DNA of 64,000 nucleotides from Legionella septentrionalis (GTDB lineage Bacteria > Pseudomonadota > Gammaproteobacteria > Legionellales > Legionellaceae): the NCBI RefSeq assembly GCF_003989745.1, contig NZ_RZGS01000006.1:25698-89697 (forward strand), written 5' to 3'. The position numbers and the translations under genes were made by a program. The first letter of the stretch is position 1, and each line of letters begins with the position of its first letter. The notes below the pieces were generated by a model. The model was not told the origin of the DNA. It was given only the letters and a program-made list of their open reading frames with translations, and ran no database searches. This document shows, piece after piece, positions 56,479 through 64,000 of the stretch.

Positions 56479-59400
56479 GCATCGGTAACTATATTGCCAT
56501 TATTAATGAGCTCCGTCAGGATTTGCGTATTCTGCAAGGTACCCCCAGCGGTTAAGTCAACCCCTGCCAGAATGATGGTTTGGGTGGCGCTGAAGGTTGC
56601 ACCGCCATCTGCATCCACTGCAATGGTGGTGTTTTGCGTAGTATTGTTATAGCTGACTTGTAAATAACTATCCAGGCTTTGGGCGTTTTGATGCTCGCCT
56701 GTTAGCAAGTTGGACAGATCCAATACATCGCCATTTTGTCCTGGCGTAAAATCAGTAATAGTATCAATCGCGTTACCGGTATCATCTCCTGCTTTCCATA
56801 CGAAAGTGTCCTTGCCAGTTCCTCCTGTCATGGTGTCATTGCCGCGGCCGCCCACCAGCATATCTTTACCACTGCCGCCGTTTAGCGTATCGTTACCCAA
56901 GCCGCCAAACAGGGAGTCATCCCCGCCATTGGCATTAATGATGTCATTGGTGTTGCCGCCGACCAGCACTTCTGATTTCTCAGTACCCGTTAACGTATTG
57001 CCTGTTTGCGTAACCACGTCCACGATACTGCTATCGCTTACAGTGCTGTTGGGGTTTTGATGGGTAATGGTGTAATTAAAATTACGGTAATCAGCCTGGC
57101 TGTTATCAATGGTTAGAAACACATCATAATTGGCAGAAGTCGTGCTGTTAATTTGGAAATAATAGTCTCCAGAGTATTGTGCTACGAATGCACCTTCTGT
57201 GCCCTGATTGGAAAGCGTGTAATCAAATACTTGCGTTATCATATTACCGGCACTGTTTCCCGAAGCTGCCTTATCGTAAACAAAGACATCCACATTTGAA
57301 ATGATGCTGCTGCGTGGATCCACATCTATCCACAATAACTCACCAGCAGCCAAACTGATTCTAAACCAGTCCTGATCCGAGCTGGAGATGCTGCCGCGGT
57401 AGCCTGTACTGTAGCCGCTATGATTCAATCCAGCATTGGTGAAGCCCGAAGAAAACGCGGAGCGGTTAATGACATCGGCAGTTGCACTGGTATTATTGCT
57501 TGAACCTTCATTAATCAAAGTGGTCGTACTATTGGTGCTGAAATTGGCTCCACTGAAAGTAAGTGCGGTGGGGGTCAAATTAATAATTCCATTATTTAAA
57601 GTAACCGTACTGCCGGTTCCATTGGTTACAGCACTGACCGTGGTGCCATTAATCGCCATATCATTTTTCAAAAGAGCACTGGCATCGAAACTGATGACGT
57701 TTCCTTGCGCGATATTGGTAATCACTGTATCGCGATTTGCATCAATTCCAGCCGCCGTATAATCAATGTCCAAAGTCAGATTCTTAGTGATCTGATCACC
57801 ATCCGCATCAATGACGGTCACAGGAATAACTTCTTGACCATCAATGGAATGATTGGTATTGATGTTGTAACTGTATTGCCCGGTCAAGAAATTAAAAGTT
57901 AATACACCGCCTAAATCAGTTTCAATAACCAGGACTTCAGATCCTGCCGGACTCGTACTTGGGTTATACGTGTGGGTTATGCCATCGACGACAATCGATT
58001 TTATATAACCTCCATCAGCACCTAAGACAAAGCCTTCAACAACGCTTCCCCCTGAGATCACCGAGCTGCTAATATTGTTACCGTATTGGTCAATAAATCC
58101 ATTGGCAAGATCACTGATGGTTTGCAGGATAAAGGCACCGCCTTGTCCAGCAGGCGTTGGGTAAGCCACCATTTCCAGTGGACCAAGAGTCGCCTCGCCG
58201 AAGCCTACCCCATACGCCTTGTCAATGTTGGTGTCATCAATAAATTTTTCCCATGCGGCCACATCCTGGTAACTGCCATAAGATAATGAGCCATCATTTA
58301 CTCCATGGCCCGAGGTAGGTTCGCCGTCAGAGAGGAAATATAACAAGTTGTTGGCAGCTATTGGTACTGGCGCAATATTATGAGTTCGAATTACTTCTTG
58401 TAAGGCTGCATCATAATAAGTATATCCATCGGAGCTGATGTTATTTAAATAATTTAAAGCACCATCCACATCATTAACAAACCATCCAGAATTGGTAGCT
58501 TTTGTGGAAAAAGTGATAATTTTAACGTTGACGTTACCCAAATCCTCACCTGCTTGGATCAATTCTTGCAAGGCTTGTTTTGCCATGGCCAGGCGAGTCA
58601 TGCCGTTGGATTCTATGGTCGCCATACTGGTAGATACATCAAGGACTAAAATTAAGTTTACGCCTATATTTTCGCTTTGACCTACAAAAGAGGCTGAAAC
58701 ATTCTGTCCGATGGGTGCATCGTCAGCGATATTAATGGTCAGGTTGCCATCGCTGGTCATGCCGGTGACATTATGACTCAAACGATAAGTGAATGATTCA
58801 TTCACGTTATCGCCTTGCGTACTTGAAGTTTGCAGTGTGTACTCATAATCCCCTTTGCTATGTCCGCCGCCGTTTTGTGTATAGACTTTTAATAACCCTA
58901 AGGGGGTATCAATGGTAATGACTCCTCCAACCGGGGTGGCCGTAACGCCATTGAAAGTCACTGAAGAGATAGACGCATCGCCGGTATTTGCATCATTGGT
59001 AAGCAAATTACCTTCGGCCACTACACTTACTACCCCGGCTTGTGTGCCGCCAGATAAACCCGCTTCACTAACAGACGCTATATCCGCTGTGGCGACAGGA
59101 TTTGGCGTGCCATGATCAATAGTTAACGTAGAGGAAGATTGGCTTCCATCCGCATCGCGGATGACATAAGTAAATACATCATTTGGAACGTCATAATTAT
59201 AGTCAGTTCTGTTTGCAGTAATCTTCCAAATGTTAAAATCGTCGTTGCCATCAACTCCGTAGAAGGCGACATAACGGAAGGGTACGTTGGCTGTAATATT
59301 AAACGTCAGGGAGCCATTGCTGCCTGAACCAGTTGCATTGGTAACACCACTGCCTACTAAAACCAGGTTATTTGAGCCATCCAGGTTATAAACTGCCCAG

Positions 59401-62400
59401 CCCACATTATCTCCGCTGTCTACCTCCCTTGCTTCTACTTGCAGCGAGGAAGCAGGGGTAAGAAGATCAATGGCTACCGTTTCTGTTCTTACATTTCCGG
59501 ATACAATGCGGGAATCAATTTCATCCGCATCGCCACCGCCACTGATATAAAGTCCATAATTGTTTCTAATGGATACTGTTGCATTCGGGGAAGAAGTGAG
59601 CGGATTAGTGCCGGCACTATAACCATACACACCTACGCCAGACCAAAGTGATGAAGAATTTCCTCCACCATAACTTGTGGAAGTAGTCGGCAAGCTAGCA
59701 GTGGATGTGTAGGTATAACTACCATTTTGGTTAATAGCCAGCACTCCGTTTGCCGTATTAATAGTTAAAGTGCCGTTAACAAAGTTAGTGTAAGTCGTAT
59801 TATTGTAAGTTACTGAATGAAGTTGGGTTGCATCTTGCCCCAGCACATCGTTTGCAGTAATAACATTGCCTGAAACGGCTCCTTGGAAAGCCACAGAGTT
59901 AACATCCGGGTTGGCGAGTGGAGCTGTATCTTGCACATTTATGGAAACTTGGGTCCAGGAGGAGGTATTCGTTCCATCACTGGCTTTATAGTAAAAACTA
60001 TCCACTACATTCGCACCACCGGGATTATTTACAGTAGCTGGGGCAGTGTAGGTATAAGTGCCGTTGGCATTCATTTTTACCGTACCACCTAAAGCTGTAG
60101 TGATCGTATTGGTGCCATTGGCTGAAACAGCTCCTGTGCCGCTGCCATTGGCTGCAAATTGGCTCACGTTCAATGCGTCAAAGTTAGCGTCAGTGTCATT
60201 AGTAAGCACACTTGTCCCTGACAGAATACTACCCTCGATTACACTGCCGGAGTCTGGTTGTGCGACAGGCGCAAAATCATCATTGGGAATAGTAGTGGTT
60301 ACTATGCCTGTGCCAACCACTAAATTTTCATAATTGCCGCCACTGGTTCCTTGGATAGCGACAGTAAATGATTCGTTACTTTCAGCAAGTTGATCGCTAA
60401 ATGTATTTACGTTAAAGGTAACCGAACTTTGATGAGCGGGGATGATTACGTTAAACGTGGTGGCCGTGAGATCAGCACTATTGGTTGTAACGTGGTTTAC
60501 AACTATGGTAACGGTTAACGCAGTAGCTGGGGGATTAGTTACGGTAAGAGTATAGATACCAGAACCTCCTTCGCTTACTACAGAAGGTCCGCTTAAGTTA
60601 AGGGTAGTGGTATTAATTGTATCCAATATTGTTACGATAGCCGTATCGCTGGTGTTCAAGCTTTCGTAATTGCCACCGGTTGCATTGTTGATGCTGATGG
60701 TTTGCGTGCCGGCATCGACGTAGGCATCGTCCGCAGGGGCAGGGAAGGTGACGCTGCCGCTCGTTTGTCCAGCGGGGATGGTGATCACTTGGCCATTGGA
60801 CAAGGTTAAGGTTAAATTGGTTTGCGGTGCATTGTTGACATTGGCGGTCAAAGTCACCATACCGCCTTCATTGACGATGACATCGCCCAGGGTAACGGTG
60901 GTGGTATCAATGGTATCTTGAACCGTAATCGTTGCCGTATCGTTGGTATTCAAGCTTTCGTAATTGCCACCGGTTGCATTGCTGATGCTGATGGTTTGCG
61001 TACCGGCATCGACGTAGGCATCATCGGTTGGGGCTGGGAAGGTGATGCTGCCGCTTGTTTGTCCAGCAAGAATGGTGATCACCTGTCCGTTAGACAGCGT
61101 TAACGTTAAATCGGTTTGCGGTGCGTTGTTGACATTAGCCGTCAAAGTCACCATACCACCTTCATTGACGGTAACATCGCCCAGGGTAACGGTGGTGGTG
61201 TTGATGGTATCTTGCACCGTGATCGTTGCCGTATCGCTGGTGTTCAAGCTTTCGTAATTGCCACCAATTGCATTGCTGATGCTGATGGTTTGCGTGCTGG
61301 CATCGATGTAAGGATCATCTGCGGGAGCTGCGAAGGTAACGCTGCCGCTCGTTTGTCCAGCAAGAATGGTGATCACTTGGCCATTGGACAAGGTTAAGGT
61401 TAAATCGGTTTGGGGTGCATTATTGACATTGGCGATCAAGGTCACCATACCGCCTTCATTGACGGTGACATCGCCCAGGGTAACGGTGGTGGTGTTGATG
61501 GTATCTTGCACCGTGATCGTTGCCGTATCGCTGGTGTTCAAGCTTTCGTAATTGCCACCGGTTGCATTGCTGATGCTGATGGTTTGCGTACCGGCATCAA
61601 GGTAAGCATCATCGGTGGGGGCTGCGAAGGTGATGCTGCCGCTTGTTTGTCCAGCAAGAATGGTGATCACCTGTCCGTTAGACAGCGTTAACGTTAAATC
61701 GGTTTGCGGTGCGTTGTTGACATTGGCGGTCAAAGTCACCATACCACCTTCGTTAACGGTAACATCGCCCAGGGTAACGGTGGTGGTGTTGATGGTATCC
61801 TGAACCGTGATGGTTGCTGTGTCGCTAATATCCAATTGTTCGTAATTGCCACCGGCTGCATTGCTGATGCTGATGGTTTGGCTATCGGCATCGACGTAGG
61901 CATCATCGGTTGGCGCTGGGAAGGTGACGCTGCCACTCGTTTGTCCAGCGAGAATGGTGATCACCTGTCCGTTAGATAGCGTTAAGGTTAAATCGGTTTG
62001 CGGTGCATTATTGACATTGGCGGTCAAAGTGATGGTGCCGCCTTCATTGACGGTGACATCGCCTAAGGTGACGGTGGTGGTATCAATGGTATCCTGAACC
62101 GTGATGGTTGCTGTGTCGCTAATATCCAATTGTTCGTAATTGCCACCGGCTGCATTGCTGATGCTGATGGTTTGGCTATCGGCATCGACGTAGGCATCAT
62201 CGGTTGGCGCTGGGAAGGTGACGCTGCCGCTCGTTTGTCCAGCGAGAATGGTGATCACCTGTCCGTTAGATAGCGTTAAGGTTAAATCGGTTTGCGGTGC
62301 ATTATTGACGTTGGCGGTCAAAGTGATGGTGCCGCCTTCATTGACGGTGACATCACCCAGGGTGACGGTGGTGGTATCAATGGTATCTTGAACCGTAATC

Positions 62401-64000
62401 GTTGCGGTGTCGCTGGTATCCAATTGTTCGTAATTGCCACCGGCTGCGCTGCTGATGCTAATGGTTTGGCTATCGGCATCAATATAAGCATCATCGGTTG
62501 GCGCTGGGAAGGTGACGCTGCCACTCGTTTGTCCAGCGAGAATGGTGATCACCTGTCCGTTAGATAGCGTTAAGGTTAAATCGGTTTGCGGTGCATTGTT
62601 GACATTGGCGGTTAAGGTGATGGTGCCGCCTTCATTGACGGTGACATCACTCAGGGTGACGGTAGTGGTATCAATGGTATCCTGAACCGTGATGGTTGCG
62701 GTGTCGCTGGTATCCAATTGTTCGTAATTGCCACCAATTGCATTGCTGATGCTGATGGTTTGGCTGCCGGCATCGATATAAGCATCATCGGTTGGGGCAG
62801 GGAAGGTGACGCTGCCGCTCGTTTGTCCGGCGAGAATGGTAATCACTTGGCCATTAGACAAGGTTAAGGTTAAGTCTGTTTGCGGTGCATTATTGACATT
62901 GGCGGTTAAAGTGATGGTGCCGCCTTCATTGACGGTGACATCGCCCAGGGTAACGGTGGTGGTATCAATCGTATCTTGAACCGTAATCGTTGCGGTGTCG
63001 CTGGTATCCAATTGTTCGTAATTGCCACCGGCTGCATTGCTGATGCTGATGGTTTGAGTACCGGCATCAATATAAGCATCATCGGTTGGCGCTGGGAAGG
63101 TGACGCTGCCGCTGGTTTGTCCAGCAAGAATGGTGATCACTTCCCCATTGGACAGCGTTAAGGTTAAGTCTGTTTGCGGTGCATTGTTGACATTGGCGGT
63201 CAAAGTGATGCTGCCGCCTTCATTGACGGTGACATCGCCCAGGGTAACGGTGGTGGTGTTGATGGTATCTTGAACGGTAATCGTTGCGGTGTCGCTGGTA
63301 TCCAATTGTTCGTAATTGCCACCGGCTGCATTGCTGATGCTGATGGTTTGGCTATCGGCATCAATATAAGCATCATCGGTTGGGGCTGGGAAGGTGACGC
63401 TGCCGCTCGTTTGTCCGGCGAGAATGGTAATCACTTGGCCATTAGACAAGGTTAAGGTTAAGTCTGTTTGCGGTGCATTGTTGACATTGGCGGTTAAAGT
63501 GATGGTGCCGCCTTCATTGACGGTGACATCGCCCAGGGTAACGGTGGTGGTATCAATCGTATCTTGAACCGTAATCGTTGCGGTGTCGCTGGTATCCAAT
63601 TGTTCGTAATTGCCACCGGTTGCATTGCTGATGCTGATGGTTTGGCTATCGGCATCGACGTAGGCATCATCGGTTGGGGCTGGGAAGGTGACGCTGCCAC
63701 TGGTTTGTCCAGCGAGAATCGTAATGACTTCTCCATTGGACAGCGTTAACGTCAAGTCTGTTTGCGGTGCATTGTTGACGTTGGCGGTTAAGGTGATGGT
63801 GCCGCCTTCATTGACGGTGACATCGCCCAGGGTAACGGTGGTGGTATCAATGGTATCTTGCACCGTAATGGTCGCGGTGTCGCTGGTATCCAATTGTTCG
63901 TAATTGCCACCAATTGCATTGCTGATGCTGATGGTTTGGCTGCCGGCATCGATATAAGCATCATCGGTTGGGGCAGGGAAGGTGACGCTGCCGCTCGTTT
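56475..64000 (-). CDS. Giant RTX adhesin (RtxA/LapA-like), C-terminal part; N-terminus beyond the right edge
   Basis: Reading from the right edge to the stop: tandem 98-residue Ig/Calx-beta-like repeats (64000-60615), cadherin/VCBS-like segments (about 60600-58700), a von Willebrand A domain (about 58680-58080) with MIDAS start LILVLDVSTSM, a pre-peptidase-like segment (about 57500-57100; SSSDQDWFRISL), RTX nonapeptide repeats (about 56960-56800; GGDDSLFGGLGNDTLNGG) that bind calcium, and a C-terminal type I secretion signal with TIILAGVDLT. At least 2508 residues lie in the window with no in-frame stop. It would be exported by the neighbouring ATPase and adaptor. L. pneumophila RtxA acts in adherence and entry; this gene resembles it by layout. 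Confidence 0.9.
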   Translation of the reverse strand, partial: TSGSVTFPAPTDDAYIDAGSQTISISNAIGGNYEQLDTSDTATITVQDTIDTTTVTLGDVTVNEGGTITLTANVNNAPQTDLTLTLSNGEVITILAGQTSGSVTFPAPTDDAYVDADSQTISISNATGGNYEQLDTSDTATITVQDTIDTTTVTLGDVTVNEGGTITLTANVNNAPQTDLTLTLSNGQVITILAGQTSGSVTFPAPTDDAYIDADSQTISISNAAGGNYEQLDTSDTATITVQDTINTTTVTLGDVTVNEGGSITLTANVNNAPQTDLTLTLSNGEVITILAGQTSGSVTFPAPTDDAYIDAGTQTISISNAAGGNYEQLDTSDTATITVQDTIDTTTVTLGDVTVNEGGTITLTANVNNAPQTDLTLTLSNGQVITILAGQTSGSVTFPAPTDDAYIDAGSQTISISNAIGGNYEQLDTSDTATITVQDTIDTTTVTLSDVTVNEGGTITLTANVNNAPQTDLTLTLSNGQVITILAGQTSGSVTFPAPTDDAYIDADSQTISISSAAGGNYEQLDTSDTATITVQDTIDTTTVTLGDVTVNEGGTITLTANVNNAPQTDLTLTLSNGQVITILAGQTSGSVTFPAPTDDAYVDADSQTISISNAAGGNYEQLDISDTATITVQDTIDTTTVTLGDVTVNEGGTITLTANVNNAPQTDLTLTLSNGQVITILAGQTSGSVTFPAPTDDAYVDADSQTISISNAAGGNYEQLDISDTATITVQDTINTTTVTLGDVTVNEGGMVTLTANVNNAPQTDLTLTLSNGQVITILAGQTSGSITFAAPTDDAYLDAGTQTISISNATGGNYESLNTSDTATITVQDTINTTTVTLGDVTVNEGGMVTLIANVNNAPQTDLTLTLSNGQVITILAGQTSGSVTFAAPADDPYIDASTQTISISNAIGGNYESLNTSDTATITVQDTINTTTVTLGDVTVNEGGMVTLTANVNNAPQTDLTLTLSNGQVITILAGQTSGSITFPAPTDDAYVDAGTQTISISNATGGNYESLNTNDTATITVQDTIDTTTVTLGDVIVNEGGMVTLTANVNNAPQTNLTLTLSNGQVITIPAGQTSGSVTFPAPADDAYVDAGTQTISINNATGGNYESLNTSDTAIVTILDTINTTTLNLSGPSVVSEGGSGIYTLTVTNPPATALTVTIVVNHVTTNSADLTATTFNVIIPAHQSSVTFNVNTFSDQLAESNESFTVAIQGTSGGNYENLVVGTGIVTTTIPNDDFAPVAQPDSGSVIEGSILSGTSVLTNDTDANFDALNVSQFAANGSGTGAVSANGTNTITTALGGTVKMNANGTYTYTAPATVNNPGGANVVDSFYYKASDGTNTSSWTQVSINVQDTAPLANPDVNSVAFQGAVSGNVITANDVLGQDATQLHSVTYNNTTYTNFVNGTLTINTANGVLAINQNGSYTYTSTASLPTTSTSYGGGNSSSLWSGVGVYGYSAGTNPLTSSPNATVSIRNNYGLYISGGGDADEIDSRIVSGNVRTETVAIDLLTPASSLQVEAREVDSGDNVGWAVYNLDGSNNLVLVGSGVTNATGSGSNGSLTFNITANVPFRYVAFYGVDGNDDFNIWKITANRTDYNYDVPNDVFTYVIRDADGSQSSSTLTIDHGTPNPVATADIASVSEAGLSGGTQAGVVSVVAEGNLLTNDANTGDASISSVTFNGVTATPVGGVITIDTPLGLLKVYTQNGGGHSKGDYEYTLQTSSTQGDNVNESFTYRLSHNVTGMTSDGNLTINIADDAPIGQNVSASFVGQSENIGVNLILVLDVSTSMATIESNGMTRLAMAKQALQELIQAGEDLGNVNVKIITFSTKATNSGWFVNDVDGALNYLNNISSDGYTYYDAALQEVIRTHNIAPVPIAANNLLYFLSDGEPTSGHGVNDGSLSYGSYQDVAAWEKFIDDTNIDKAYGVGFGEATLGPLEMVAYPTPAGQGGAFILQTISDLANGFIDQYGNNISSSVISGGSVVEGFVLGADGGYIKSIVVDGITHTYNPSTSPAGSEVLVIETDLGGVLTFNFLTGQYSYNINTNHSIDGQEVIPVTVIDADGDQITKNLTLDIDYTAAGIDANRDTVITNIAQGNVISFDASALLKNDMAINGTTVSAVTNGTGSTVTLNNGIINLTPTALTFSGANFSTNSTTTLINEGSSNNTSATADVINRSAFSSGFTNAGLNHSGYSTGYRGSISSSDQDWFRISLAAGELLWIDVDPRSSIISNVDVFVYDKAASGNSAGNMITQVFDYTLSNQGTEGAFVAQYSGDYYFQINSTTSANYDVFLTIDNSQADYRNFNYTITHQNPNSTVSDSSIVDVVTQTGNTLTGTEKSEVLVGGNTNDIINANGGDDSLFGGLGNDTLNGGSGKDMLVGGRGNDTMTGGTGKDTFVWKAGDDTGNAIDTITDFTPGQNGDVLDLSNLLTGEHQNAQSLDSYLQVSYNNTTQNTTIAVDADGGATFSATQTIILAGVDLTAGGTLQNTQILTELINNGNIVTDA
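60615..64000 (-). repeat. Tandem 294-bp (98-codon) repeats in the adhesin gene
   Basis: About eleven full units plus part of a twelfth recur exactly every 294 bases, shown by the regular spacing of motifs such as VNNAPQTDLTLTLSNG and ILAGQTSGSVTFPAPTDD. Units nearest the C-terminus carry NYESLNTSDT with GTQTISIS; those further toward the N-terminus carry NYEQLDTSDT or NYEQLDISDT with DSQTISIS. The array continues past the window. High identity makes copy number prone to change and to assembly error. Confidence 0.95.

Noticed and set aside
60822..63749. Regularly spaced plus-strand frames (Gly/Asp/Ile-rich) over the adhesin repeats
   Set aside because: They recur every 294 bases only because they are the reverse complement of the tandem repeats; no ribosome sites or family matches.
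60615..64000. Possible CRISPR array
   Set aside because: Repeats are 294 bases, contiguous and coding, with no unique spacers.

Overview
The window is a chromosomal segment of a Legionella-like gammaproteobacterium. The best markers are an enhA-enhB-enhC operon (periplasmic L,D-transpeptidase, small secreted protein, Sel1-repeat protein), a LetA/GacA-type regulator next to uvrC, phenylalanine 4-hydroxylase, and a type I secretion pair next to a giant RTX adhesin. The identification rests on recognised protein families and gene order, not on a database search.

Layout. 1-9.7 kb: hemA (3' end off the left edge), a small unknown gene overlapping an M50 membrane protease, a divergent pair (a protein with a clan CD/CHAT-like His-Gly...Ser-Ala-Cys signature and a small membrane protein), comF and bioC (divergent), phhA, letA and uvrC. 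9.7-15 kb: enhABC behind a near-perfect sigma-28 (FliA) promoter, then an hsp20 gene. 15.5-24.9 kb: housekeeping genes rpsT, murJ, two M17 aminopeptidases facing each other, holC, lptF-lptG, an ElyC/SanA-family gene and two small unknowns. 25-31.7 kb: transporter-yggS-proC-yggT operon, a coiled-coil protein gene, a frameshifted GIY-YIG gene, pilT and rph. 31.9-43.8 kb: one 3988-codon gene for a giant protein with a SecA-like motor core and a polyGln/Glu tract, lying between rph and yicC, which are neighbours in many gammaproteobacteria. 44-51 kb: yicC, gmk, rpoZ, spoT, ridA, uup and a small membrane protein. 51-64 kb: a lone tyrosine recombinase, a small unknown gene, a T1SS ATPase and adaptor, and convergently the C-terminal part of an RTX adhesin whose 98-residue repeats run off the right edge.

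How the genes fit together. The segment is a conserved housekeeping backbone (haem and biotin synthesis, translation, lipid II and LPS export, stringent response, DNA repair) carrying host-interaction genes. LetA and FliA control the transmissive phase in Legionella, and a FliA-type promoter in front of enhABC fits that programme. The T1SS ATPase and adaptor probably export the adjacent adhesin; the outer-membrane TolC partner and the adhesin N-terminus are not in the window. The most unusual items are the giant SecA-like protein and the clan CD-like protein, both effector-like candidates of unknown function. I saw no tRNA, rRNA or CRISPR array.
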